A stretch of DNA of 54,148 nt from NCBI GenBank assembly GCA_004020315.1, contig SAQG01000041.1, positions 1 through 54,148 of the forward strand, written 5' to 3'. This document shows positions 7,830 to 16,347 of this stretch, piece by piece (the stretch's first letter is position 1; each line of letters opens with the position of its first letter). Made by a program: the position numbers and the translations under genes. The stretch is from Mesorhizobium sp. (lineage in GTDB: Bacteria; Pseudomonadota; Alphaproteobacteria; Rhizobiales; Rhizobiaceae). The notes under the pieces are model-generated. The model searched no databases, was not told the DNA's origin, and worked only from the letters and a program-made list of their open reading frames with translations.

Positions 7830-8758
7830 CAAAGCGCCTTTTGCAGTTCCGGCAGAATGACGAAAAGGTCGCCGACGAGGCCGTAGTCGGCGACCTGGAA
7901 GATCGGCGCCTCCTCGTCCTTGTTGATGGCGACGATGACCTTCGAATCCTTCATGCCGGCAAGATGCTGGATGGCGCCAGAGATGCCGACGGCGATGTAG
8001 AGATCGGGTGCGACCACCTTGCCGGTCTGGCCGACCTGCCAGTCGTTCGGCGCATAGCCGGCATCGACTGCGGCACGAGAGGCGCCGACGGCGGCGCCGA
8101 GCTTGTCGGCGATCGGCAGGATGACTTCCTGGAACTTCTCCGAGGAGCCCAGCGCGCGGCCGCCCGAGATGATGATCCTGGCCGAAGTCAGCTCCGGACG
8201 ATCGGTCTCGGAATGCTTGTTCTCGACGAAGCTCGACAGGCCGGGATTGACTGCTGCCTGAACCGTCTCGACCGGGGCTGAACCGCCCTCGGGTGCGGCC
8301 TGGAAGGAGGCGGTGCGCACGGTGATCACCTTCTTGGCGTCGCTCGACTGCACCGTCTGGATGGCGTTGCCGGCATAGATCGGCCGCTTGAAGGTGTCTG
8401 ATGACACCACTTCGATGATCTCGGACACCTGTGCGACATCGAGCAGGGCTGCCACGCGCGGCGCGACATTTTTGCCCGACGAGGTCGCCGGCGCGATGAT
8501 CGTGTCATAGGAGCCTGCCAGCGACACGACGAGCGCCGCCAGTGGTTCGGCGAGGCGCTCGGTGAGTTCGTCGGCTTCGGCAAGCAGCACCTTGCTCACG
8601 CCCTTGAGCTTGGCGGCGGCATCCGCTGCGGGCTTGGCGCCGTTGCCGGCGACCAGCACATGCACGTCCGAGCCGATCTGCAGTGCCGCCGAAAGCGCCT
8701 TGGCGGTCTGGTCGGAAAGCGTCGCATTGTCGTGTTCGGCAATCAGAAGAATTGTCAT
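7829..8758 (-). CDS. etfA: Electron transfer flavoprotein alpha subunit
   Basis: FAD-binding subunit of the soluble ETF that carries electrons from flavin dehydrogenases to ETF-ubiquinone oxidoreductase. It is 309 residues long, with the C-terminal signature SGGRALGSSEKF, VGASRAAVDAGY, VGQTGKVVAPDLYIA and the ending GISGAIQHLAGMKDSKVIVA-type FAD site. AAGGGA precedes the ATG. Upstream, etfB ends 19 bases away; downstream it overlaps purU. In many Rhizobiales a housekeeping etfBA pair is followed by a 3-hydroxybutyryl-CoA dehydrogenase gene; here purU takes that place, which suggests an ETF dedicated to amine oxidation. Confidence 0.95.
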   Translation of the reverse strand: MTILLIAEHDNATLSDQTAKALSAALQIGSDVHVLVAGNGAKPAADAAAKLKGVSKVLLAEADELTERLAEPLAALVVSLAGSYDTIIAPATSSGKNVAPRVAALLDVAQVSEIIEVVSSDTFKRPIYAGNAIQTVQSSDAKKVITVRTASFQAAPEGGSAPVETVQAAVNPGLSSFVENKHSETDRPELTSARIIISGGRALGSSEKFQEVILPIADKLGAAVGASRAAVDAGYAPNDWQVGQTGKVVAPDLYIAVGISGAIQHLAGMKDSKVIVAINKDEEAPIFQVADYGLVGDLFVILPELQKAL

Positions 8759-8777
8759 CTTTTGTCCCTTCCCAACC

Positions 8778-9527
8778 CTACAGCACGCCGGCTTCGTTCT
8801 TGAGCTTGTCGACCAGTTCGGCGACGCTGTTGACCTTGACGCCCGCCTTGCGGCCGCCCGGCTCCTCGGTCTTGATCACCTTCAGCCGCGGCTTGACGTC
8901 GGCGCCGTAATCGGCGGGAGATTTCTCGTCGAGCGGCTTCTTCTTGGCCTTCATGATGTTGGGCAGCGAGGCGTAGCGCGGTTGGTTGAGGCGAAGATCC
9001 GCGGTGACAATCGCCGGCATCTTCAGCTCCACCGTCTGCAGGCCGCCATCGACCTCGCGCGTCACCTTGGCCTTGTCGCCATCGATAACGACCTTGGAGG
9101 CAAAAGTGCCCTGCGCCCAGCCCAGAAGTGCGGCCAGCATCTGGCCGGTCTGGTTCGAATCGTCGTCGATCGCCTGTTTGCCGAGAATGACGAGACCGGG
9201 CTTTACCGCCTCGACCACGCCCTTCAGCACCTTGGCGACACCCAGCGGCTCGGTCTGCTCGTCGGTCTTGACCAGGATGGCGCGGTCGGCTCCCATGGCG
9301 AGCGCGGTGCGCAAGGTCTCCTGCGCCTGCTGCGGCCCGATCGAGACAACGATGATCTCCTCGGCCTTGCCGGCCTCCTTCAGCCGGATCGCCTCTTCGA
9401 CCGCGATCTCGTCGAACGGGTTCATCGCCGTCTTGACGTTGGCGAGTTCCACCGCCGAACCGTCAGCCTTCACACGAACCTTCACATTCGCATCCACAAC
9501 CCGCTTCACGGGGACTAGAACTTTCAT
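8778..9527 (-). CDS. etfB: Electron transfer flavoprotein beta subunit
   Basis: AMP-binding partner subunit of EtfA, 249 residues. It starts MKVLVPVKRVVDANVKVRVK, with family motifs NPFDEIAVEEAIRLKE, LGKQAIDDDSNQTGQ and VTADLRLNQPRYASLPNIMK, the last carrying the conserved recognition-loop Leu (DLRLNQPRYASLPN) that docks on partner dehydrogenases. The start is fixed at 9527 because the upstream extension of the frame is not ETF-like. Likely partners here are the dimethylglycine-dehydrogenase-like and trimethylamine-dehydrogenase-like enzymes encoded upstream on the same strand. Confidence 0.95.
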   Translation of the reverse strand: MKVLVPVKRVVDANVKVRVKADGSAVELANVKTAMNPFDEIAVEEAIRLKEAGKAEEIIVVSIGPQQAQETLRTALAMGADRAILVKTDEQTEPLGVAKVLKGVVEAVKPGLVILGKQAIDDDSNQTGQMLAALLGWAQGTFASKVVIDGDKAKVTREVDGGLQTVELKMPAIVTADLRLNQPRYASLPNIMKAKKKPLDEKSPADYGADVKPRLKVIKTEEPGGRKAGVKVNSVAELVDKLKNEAGVL

Positions 9528-9620
9528 CTTCCAAGTGCTCCAGAATGTTCGCTTCAAGTGATGGACTCGGCAACCGAGGGAGTACCGATCTCGGGTGGCA
9601 GCAGCCAAAACCCGCAGGGA

Positions 9621-10409
9621 CTAGCCAAACAACAGCGTGCCCACGTCGACAATCGCAGCCCCGCCATCGACAGACAACACAGCGCCATTGATGTAGGACG
9701 CCTGCTGCGACAGAAGGAAGGCGATGGGCGCGGCGGCTTCCTCAGGCTGTGCGACGCGGCGGGCGGGGACATGCTCGACCGCCCTTCTAAAGAGCTCTTC
9801 CTTGTCAGTTCCCGTGGCTTCAGAGTACTCAGACATTTCCATGTCCGACATCTCTGTACGGATCCAGCCGGGGCAAACGACATTTGCGCGAAGCCCTTCC
9901 GGCCCATAGTCCCGGGCGATGGTCTGCGTCATCACCACAAGTCCGGCCTTTGAAGCAGAGTAGGCTGCAAAACCTTGCGAGGTCCGCAGAGCCGAGAGCG
10001 AAGAAACTGATACTATTGCGCCTTTTGTCTTCAAAAGGTGAGGTATAGCGGCCTTGGCAACCAGGAATGCGCTGGTGAGGTTTGTTCGGATCACGAACTC
10101 CCATTCATCGAGAGGCATGTCGGCAAGACGAGTTGAACGCGACACACCGGCGTTAAGTACAAGACCATCAAGTCGGCCAAAGGCGGCGATGGTTTGTTCA
10201 ACAATTCTTTCGCATTCGGCCGGGTCGGTAATGTCGGCGGCAAGCGGCATTGCCCCGGTGTCGCGGGCGATGGACCCAAGTTGCTCCGCCCTGCGACCGA
10301 CGATTGCGACACGATGGGTGGGTGCCAGCATAGCGGCAGTTGCCGCACCAATTCCCGAACTGGCTCCAGTAATCAGAACGACGGGCTTCTCGGCAACAGC
10401 GGAGTTCAT
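9621..10409 (-). CDS. Short-chain dehydrogenase/reductase
   Basis: Classical SDR of 262 residues: cofactor loop TGASSGIGAAT near residue 15, an Arg pair after beta-2 (GRRAE) favouring NADP(H), ADITDP, LNAGVS, catalytic Ser (VSSLSAL) and Y-x3-K in FAAYSASKAG, then VCPGWIRTEM. GAGGAG sits just before the ATG. It is the last gene of the long amine-catabolism transcript; 134 bases separate it from the flavoprotein gene upstream. It probably oxidises or reduces an alcohol/keto group of a pathway intermediate. Substrate unknown. Confidence 0.85.
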   Translation of the reverse strand: MNSAVAEKPVVLITGASSGIGAATAAMLAPTHRVAIVGRRAEQLGSIARDTGAMPLAADITDPAECERIVEQTIAAFGRLDGLVLNAGVSRSTRLADMPLDEWEFVIRTNLTSAFLVAKAAIPHLLKTKGAIVSVSSLSALRTSQGFAAYSASKAGLVVMTQTIARDYGPEGLRANVVCPGWIRTEMSDMEMSEYSEATGTDKEELFRRAVEHVPARRVAQPEEAAAPIAFLLSQQASYINGAVLSVDGGAAIVDVGTLLFG

Positions 10410-10543
10410 TGTCTTCTCCTCGTTCGGAATTCAGGTTCTGCTACGCGTCGAGGTCGGGTCATAGACGGCTTTCGGACGGACCGTCACGACCACCCCACCG
10501 CCAAGGCGCAATTCGGCGCCGTCGAAATACCTTTGCTCGGGGA
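10410..10543. other. Spacer between SDR and TMADH-like genes
   Basis: No start codon or promoter is evident in this 134-base gap. In the minus strand an open frame runs from within the flavoprotein gene end and closes at 10431 with protein-like text (QRYFDGAELRLGGGVVVTV); it may be a scrap of a lost small gene. No hairpin with a T-run is visible, so the SDR gene is probably cotranscribed. Confidence 0.3.
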
Positions 10544-12583
10544 TCAGTAGAACAGCGTCGGCCGTTCGCGTTTGAAATGACCGGGCGCTGGCTCCTGTCC
10601 CAGTAGCTCGCGTGCATTTCGATGGCCCGAAAAGACGACCAACTGAATTGTCCCGGGCGCGTCAGCGTCGCCGATCACACGATGTGCGATACCGCGTGCC
10701 GCAAGCGCCTCGCTGAGGGAGGGGTCGGGCATACGGACGGTCACCGACAAAAGCGTCGTACCGCCAATGGCAGGTAATTCCTCGCCGGTGTCCGAGCGCA
10801 CCACCGACAGAGCGCCATTCGCCCAGCCGATTGCCGCTGTGTTCGGGTGCATCCGAACGCCGTACGACTTGAGTTCGGCAATCATTCGCGGCTGTTCCAG
10901 CGTCTGGGCCATCCAGGGCGCAAGCGTCGGCAGCGGCGTGACGATCTGGACCTCAAGGCCACGGACAGCCAGGTCGACGGCCAGCGCATTGGCCATGTAG
11001 TAGTGGTCATCGTCATAAATGACGACAGGACCCCGTATTTCCATGCCGTCGAGGATGTCGTCTGGCGTCGCAGCTACGTCCTCAAACCCATCGACCGGCG
11101 TCAGGCGGGAGCGTCCCGCCCCGTCGCGCCGCCAGGTTGCGCCCGTCGCCAGCAACACGTGATCCGCTTCGAATTCGGCGATGGCCTCGGCATCGACCGC
11201 GCTGCCGGAATAGAGATCGACATTCGCCATCTGACGCAGCTGGTAGAGCCGGTAATCGGCCACGCGTCTCCAGGCCGACAGCCCCTTGATGCGGGCTTCC
11301 CGCGTGACCCGACCACCCAGTTCCTCCCGCGCCTCGGTCACGGTGACGTGGTGCCCCGCCCGCGCCAGTACCAACGCTGCCTCCAGCCCCGCGGGGCCGC
11401 TGCCCACGATCAGGACGTGTTCGCGGGTCTTGGCTGCGGGTACCCTTTCAGGATGCCAGTCGCGCCGCCATTCCTCGGAAATCGTCGGGTTCTGAGTGCA
11501 GCGCAGTTCGACGCCGATGGTCTCGGCCGCCACGCACATGTTGCAGCCGATGCATTCGCGGATGTCATCAATGCGTCCTTCGCGCAGCTTGCGCGGCAGG
11601 AACGGGTCGGCGATCGAGGCGCGCGCGCTGCCGATCAGGTCCAAAACGCCGCGTCGAATCTGGCTGACCATCGTGTCGGGTGAGGTGAACCGCCCGACGC
11701 CAAGGACGGGTTTTCCCGTCACCTGCTTGACGAAACTGACGAACTCCTCCTGAAACCCTTCTGCATCATATCGAGACGTGCCACTGTCGCGACTCCAGCC
11801 CGAGATGTTCACGTCCCAAAGGTCCGGCAGGTCGGCAAGCGCCGCGATGACAGCGCGCCCCTCGCCGTCATGGGTGATCCGTTTCGGCCCCGAGGCTTCG
11901 TGCACGGCAAAGCGCACGGCCACGGCAATATCGTTGCCTGCCTCTTCCTTGGTCTCTTCGAGTACCTCGCGGAAAAGCCGCAGCCGGTTCTCGAAACTGC
12001 CGCCATACTCATCCGTCCGGCGGTTGTAGGCCGGTTGCAGGAAGTGCCACAGGATCGAGGCGTCATGCGCCGCATAGACATAGACGATGTCGTAACCCGC
12101 CTGCTTGGCCCGTCGGGTCGCCGCGCGATAGTTTTCACGCAGGCGGCGGATATCCTCTTTGGTCATCGCCCGCGCCATCAGCGGCATTTCGGGTTTGAGC
12201 GTCGGCAATACAGACGGACCTTGAGCCGGATAACCGTTCGAAATCCCCCGCGAGCGGATGCCTGTATGCCCGAGTTCGATCGACGCCAGCGCGCCATGGG
12301 CGTGAATTCGCTCGTTCGACTTAGCATGGGTGCGCACATCCCCGTCATCCCAGAGCCGTTCGTAGGGAAGGCCAGAGAGGTCAGAGGTCGGGTCGATCTC
12401 GGACAATTGCATCGACACTATGCCCCATCCGCCTTCGGCACGGGTTTCCCGGATGCCGATGGCGCCGTTGGGCATCAGGTAGCTGTGGCCGATCGCATGC
12501 GGCATCGACACAAAACGGTTGGGAGCCGTCACCGGCCCGATCTTCACGGTTTCGAACAAGACCTCGTAGCGCGGGTCCATCAT
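10544..12583 (-). CDS. TMADH-like FMN/FAD/4Fe-4S amine oxidoreductase
   Basis: Iron-sulfur flavoprotein of 679 residues aligned end to end with trimethylamine dehydrogenase and N-methylproline demethylase: FMN TIM barrel (1-340), 4Fe-4S site Cys344, Cys347, Cys350, Cys362 (CIGCNMC then RCTQNP), then ADP/NAD-like Rossmann domains (VLIVGSGPAGLEAALVLA near 393). Tyr170 and His173 of YVYAAHD match the TMADH catalytic Tyr169/His172, and a W-S-R-D segment preserves Trp264 and Asp267. Cys30, which links FMN covalently in TMADH, is Ala30 here, and the substrate-bowl aromatics Tyr60 and Trp355 are Leu and Glu. So it is an N-dealkylating dehydrogenase for a different, possibly acidic, amine. ETF is the likely electron acceptor. 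TMADH residue numbers are from memory. Confidence 0.85.
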   Translation of the reverse strand: MMDPRYEVLFETVKIGPVTAPNRFVSMPHAIGHSYLMPNGAIGIRETRAEGGWGIVSMQLSEIDPTSDLSGLPYERLWDDGDVRTHAKSNERIHAHGALASIELGHTGIRSRGISNGYPAQGPSVLPTLKPEMPLMARAMTKEDIRRLRENYRAATRRAKQAGYDIVYVYAAHDASILWHFLQPAYNRRTDEYGGSFENRLRLFREVLEETKEEAGNDIAVAVRFAVHEASGPKRITHDGEGRAVIAALADLPDLWDVNISGWSRDSGTSRYDAEGFQEEFVSFVKQVTGKPVLGVGRFTSPDTMVSQIRRGVLDLIGSARASIADPFLPRKLREGRIDDIRECIGCNMCVAAETIGVELRCTQNPTISEEWRRDWHPERVPAAKTREHVLIVGSGPAGLEAALVLARAGHHVTVTEAREELGGRVTREARIKGLSAWRRVADYRLYQLRQMANVDLYSGSAVDAEAIAEFEADHVLLATGATWRRDGAGRSRLTPVDGFEDVAATPDDILDGMEIRGPVVIYDDDHYYMANALAVDLAVRGLEVQIVTPLPTLAPWMAQTLEQPRMIAELKSYGVRMHPNTAAIGWANGALSVVRSDTGEELPAIGGTTLLSVTVRMPDPSLSEALAARGIAHRVIGDADAPGTIQLVVFSGHRNARELLGQEPAPGHFKRERPTLFY

Positions 12584-12586
12584 GGC

Positions 12587-13828
12587 TTACCGCTCCATTT
12601 GGATCGTGCCGTCGGCGATCCAGCCGTCGATGATCTCGAGCACCTTGTCCGAGAATGCCGCATCGTTGATGTGGCACGCGACTTCAGTGAGTCCGATCGG
12701 CGCTTTGATCACGCGGCGCACCTCGTCGATCATCGCGGCAAGTCCTGCTGGATCGTGCGCGGGCCCGTCTTCGCGGTCCCATTCCTCAACCCCCTCGAGC
12801 GGCATTAGGAAGGCGACCGGCGCTTTCGCCGCGCCGAGTCGGTCGGCAACGTCGCGAATGAGCGCGCGGCGCTCGTCTGGGCTGAGGGCGGAAGACTTGA
12901 TTAGCCGGTTGTGGGCGTGGAAGGGACGGTCGGCATAGGTCGCCGGGATTTCCTGCCAACCGGCAAAGTCGATCAAATCCGCGCAGCCCGGCGAAACGAT
13001 CTGCGGAATGCCCACCGCGCCGGCATTCCGCAGGCGATCTGCCCCGGCATTGACGACCGATCCGACCATCAGGTTGCCGAGTTCAGGCAAGGCAAGGTCG
13101 AGAGCCACCGCGAAATAGCCCTGACGCGCCAGCGCCTCAAACGCCATCCCGCCCATGCCGGTTGCGTGGAAGACGGCGACCTCGAAACCTCTCTCTTCAA
13201 GGGGGGCGCGCAAAAGCTTCATGTAACTCAGGCAGGACGAGCCAAGGCTGGTCATGCCGACCACTGGGCGGCCGCGCGCCGGCGGGATAACCGCCCGTGC
13301 GGCTCCTAATACCGCCCCCGCCGCTTGGCTGAGCGATGACTTGCAGATCGAGTTCAGCCCGTAGAGCCCGCCGGCCCACAGAATCATCTGCACATCCGGC
13401 GAAAGCCGCTCGGCAGGAATCAGCGGCGAAAACGAAACGGTCGAAACAACGTATTTTGGCACACCCAGCGGCAGCGACTGGCAGCAGTCGAGCACAAGAT
13501 CGGTGCCCATCGTGCCGCCAAGGCCGATCATACCGTTGATCCGGCCCTCGGCATAAAGCCCTGCCGTGAGCCTGGCCGCGCCGACAGCCATGATCTGCAT
13601 CGCATGGTTCTCGTCACCTGCATTGATAGTGTCTTGGATGGTCCTTCCGGCAGCTGCGGCCACATCGTGTTTTGATATATCCGTTGGTTTCGTTGGGTCA
13701 CCGAGAACGCTGACATCCATTGAAATCACCGCACCGCCGAGGGCCCGGATACGTTCGCACACGAAACTTAGTTCCGCGTTCTTGGTATCGTAAGTTCCAA
13801 TGACCAGGATCGTTTTGGTATCGTTCAC
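12587..13828 (-). CDS. Tm-1-like ATP-binding protein (UPF0261)
   Basis: Protein of 413 residues with the UPF0261 layout: opening VIGTYDTKNAELSFV, glycine-rich GLGGTMGTDLV around residue 103, then GMTSLGSS, VFHATGMGGMAFEAL, SPGCADLIDF and a C-terminal AFLMPLEGVEEWD. The family is named from the tomato Tm-1 resistance protein; bacterial members have no settled activity but occur in catabolic operons and bind ATP. It lies 22 bases after the demethylase gene and 3 before the TMADH-like gene, so it is embedded in the operon. A role in handling an activated or phosphorylated intermediate is possible but unproven. Confidence 0.85.
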   Translation of the reverse strand: MNDTKTILVIGTYDTKNAELSFVCERIRALGGAVISMDVSVLGDPTKPTDISKHDVAAAAGRTIQDTINAGDENHAMQIMAVGAARLTAGLYAEGRINGMIGLGGTMGTDLVLDCCQSLPLGVPKYVVSTVSFSPLIPAERLSPDVQMILWAGGLYGLNSICKSSLSQAAGAVLGAARAVIPPARGRPVVGMTSLGSSCLSYMKLLRAPLEERGFEVAVFHATGMGGMAFEALARQGYFAVALDLALPELGNLMVGSVVNAGADRLRNAGAVGIPQIVSPGCADLIDFAGWQEIPATYADRPFHAHNRLIKSSALSPDERRALIRDVADRLGAAKAPVAFLMPLEGVEEWDREDGPAHDPAGLAAMIDEVRRVIKAPIGLTEVACHINDAAFSDKVLEIIDGWIADGTIQMER

Positions 13829-13850
13829 ATCGCCTCCCCGCTGACTGCGA

Positions 13851-16337
13851 TCAGCCGCGCATTATTTCGCCTCTTGGATCGTAGAACGGCGCCAATTGTG
13901 CCTCGATCGGATAGCGTTTCCCCGCGATCTGGACGTCAAAGCCGCCTTCGCCGATCCAGTCCTTGGACACACCCTCGTCGTTATGCAGCGACGCAAGGCC
14001 GACCATCGCCTCCAATCGCCAGCCCCAACCACCCGAGGTGACGTGGCCAACCAGACGCTCACCTTTCCAGACCGGCTCGTTGTGGATCAGGTGTGGGCCG
14101 TCTTCAGCGGTTGCGCCAGGCACTCGGATAGCCACGGTGCGAGACTTCGTTGCCGCGCCCTGCTCCGCTTTTTGTTTGACTAGCGCCTCGCGCCCGATGA
14201 AATCGCCCTTGTCGAGGTGGACGGCGAAGCCCAGGCCGGTCTCATAGGGAGTATCTTCCTCGCCAATGTCATGGCCAAAATGCCGGAAGCCCTTTTCAAG
14301 CCGGCAGGCGTTCATCGCGAACATGCCAGCATGGCGCAGCCCGTGATCAGCGCCCTTTTCCAGAAGCGCCTCATAGACATGGGCTGTGAACTCGACGGGG
14401 ATCAGCAATTCATATCCAAGCTCACCCAGGAACGATCGCCGGATAGCCCAGACGCGGGCATGGGCCAGGTCGATTTCCTTCGCCGCGCCAAAAGGAAACG
14501 CCTCGTTCGACAGGTCGTCGCCCGAAAGCGCCTGAAGAATGGCTCGGGATTTCGGCCCGTGGACCGTCAACAGACCATAGGCCCCGGTCGCATCGAATAT
14601 CTCGAACCGCAGACTGGGCTCGGCATGGGTGCGAATGTGGAACTGGTCGCGGATTTGACTGGGGTGGCCAGTGACAACCATGTACTGTTCGGGTGCGAGG
14701 CGGGTCACAGTGACATCGGCTTCGATCCCGCCAATCCGGTTCAGGAATTGGGTATAGACTGAGGTGCCCACAGCAATGTTCATCGAGGCGCCCGACACGC
14801 AGTCGAGGGCCTTGGCAGCATCGGGTCCCTGGATCAGGATCTTGGCATACATGGATTGATCGATAAGAACGGCAGCGTCCCGTGCGGCACGGCATTCCTC
14901 GCCCACCAGTGCCGACCAGTCCTGCCAACCGATCGAGGGGCGGCTGGGCCAGCCGTTGCCCGAGGGGTCGTAATACATCGGCACTTCCCAACCGATGCGT
15001 TCGGCCATCACTGCGCCCGCAGCCTGCAGGCGGTCATGCACCGGCACCCGGCGGATGCCGCGGGCGGACTCAATCTGGCGGCCGGGCCATTGCAGGCCGT
15101 AATGAAAGCCTATGGATTCGGCCGCGCGCTCGGCATTATAGGCTGCATTGCGCTGGAACGGGTGGGCGCGCGCAGTCAGCATCGAGCCGACGTTGCGTAC
15201 CGGCATGCCGTCGGTCATCCAGGCGGCCATCGTCAGACCGAAGCCGCCGCCGTTCAAAATCCCGTTCGAGTTCATCCCTGCGGCGATGAAGAGACCGGGC
15301 ATCTCGGGCGCCGGGCCGATGTAAGGACGCCCATCGGGCGTAAAGCTTTCGGGGCCGTTGAAGAACGTGTGGATGCCGGTCGTTTCCAGGAACGGGAAGC
15401 GGGCGAAGGCGCGTTCCAGCATCGGTTCGACATGCTCCATGTCGAAGGGCAGTTCGTCGAACTCGAAACTTTCGGGAATGCCGTTCTGCCCCCAGCTTTT
15501 TCCCTGCGCCTCGAATCCACCGATCAAGAGCTTGCCGGCGTCTTCCTTGGTGTAAAGCCGCTCTTCGGCAACGACCAACCCCGGAATGGTGCGGGGCAGA
15601 CCATCGATGGTTTCGGTCACGATGTAGAAATGCTCGGTCGCGTGCAGCGGAACGGTGACGCCGTGCTGGGCAGCGAAGCGCGAGGTCCACATGCCGCCGG
15701 CCAGCAGCACCCGGTCGGTCGCAATAACACCCTTGTCGGTTTCGACCCCGCTGACCCGACCGTTGCGGGTCAGGATGCGGATGGCCTTCGTATTCTCGAA
15801 GATCTGAGCCCCGCGGGCTCGCCCGCCCTTGGCCATGGCCTGCGTCACGTCGAGCGGGTTCACCTGCCCGTTCGAGGGAACGAAGAATCCGCCCAGAAGG
15901 TCGGACCTCTCGATATAGGGGTAAAGCTCGGCCACTTCCGAGACGCTCAAGAGGCGGCTTTCAATCTCCATCCGACCTGCATGGTCATGGTTGCGCCGCA
16001 ACTGTTCCCAGCGAATGTCCGACAGCGCAACGTGGAGTGTGCCGTTCTGCTTGTAACCGGTGGCCTGTCCAGTTTCGAGTTCGAGTTCGGTGAACAGCCG
16101 GGCCGTGTATTTCGACAGCTCGGTCTGGGAAGAGCTTTCGCGCAATTGCCCGACGATTCCGGCCGCGTGCCATGTAGTGCCGGAGGCCATCGCCTTGCGC
16201 TCGACAAGCACCGCCTTCTCGACACCCTTCTTGGCCAAGTGATAGAGGGTCGAGACGCCGATGATACCGCCGCCAATAACGACAACCGGCGCCGTCTCCG
16301 GGAGCGTTTGAGCCTGGTCTTTCTCACTAGCGGACAT
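13851..16337 (-). CDS. Dimethylglycine/sarcosine dehydrogenase-like demethylase
   Basis: Folate-linked flavoprotein of 828 residues. The N-terminal DAO domain has G22-G-G-I-I-G27 and TTWHAAGIVG, where His57 corresponds to the His that binds FAD covalently in dimethylglycine dehydrogenase. It is followed by an FAO-M linker domain (GRPYIGPAPEMPGLFIAAG) and a C-terminal GcvT aminomethyltransferase domain (VHGPKSRAILQALSGDDLS; FLGELGYELLIP) that passes the methyl carbon to tetrahydrofolate. It is expected to oxidise an N-methyl group, give electrons to ETF and yield methylene-tetrahydrofolate. Length and domain order match the family. Upstream is the kinase gene, 10 bases away. The true amine substrate is not known; it need not be dimethylglycine. 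Confidence 0.88.
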   Translation of the reverse strand: MSASEKDQAQTLPETAPVVVIGGGIIGVSTLYHLAKKGVEKAVLVERKAMASGTTWHAAGIVGQLRESSSQTELSKYTARLFTELELETGQATGYKQNGTLHVALSDIRWEQLRRNHDHAGRMEIESRLLSVSEVAELYPYIERSDLLGGFFVPSNGQVNPLDVTQAMAKGGRARGAQIFENTKAIRILTRNGRVSGVETDKGVIATDRVLLAGGMWTSRFAAQHGVTVPLHATEHFYIVTETIDGLPRTIPGLVVAEERLYTKEDAGKLLIGGFEAQGKSWGQNGIPESFEFDELPFDMEHVEPMLERAFARFPFLETTGIHTFFNGPESFTPDGRPYIGPAPEMPGLFIAAGMNSNGILNGGGFGLTMAAWMTDGMPVRNVGSMLTARAHPFQRNAAYNAERAAESIGFHYGLQWPGRQIESARGIRRVPVHDRLQAAGAVMAERIGWEVPMYYDPSGNGWPSRPSIGWQDWSALVGEECRAARDAAVLIDQSMYAKILIQGPDAAKALDCVSGASMNIAVGTSVYTQFLNRIGGIEADVTVTRLAPEQYMVVTGHPSQIRDQFHIRTHAEPSLRFEIFDATGAYGLLTVHGPKSRAILQALSGDDLSNEAFPFGAAKEIDLAHARVWAIRRSFLGELGYELLIPVEFTAHVYEALLEKGADHGLRHAGMFAMNACRLEKGFRHFGHDIGEEDTPYETGLGFAVHLDKGDFIGREALVKQKAEQGAATKSRTVAIRVPGATAEDGPHLIHNEPVWKGERLVGHVTSGGWGWRLEAMVGLASLHNDEGVSKDWIGEGGFDVQIAGKRYPIEAQLAPFYDPRGEIMRG

Positions 16338-16347
16338 TGCGGTTTCC

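Noticed and set aside
9528..9620. CTCGG/CCGAG hairpin between the SDR and etfB as a terminator
   Set aside because: Short stem and no T-run on the coding strand, so transcription from SDR into etfB may continue.
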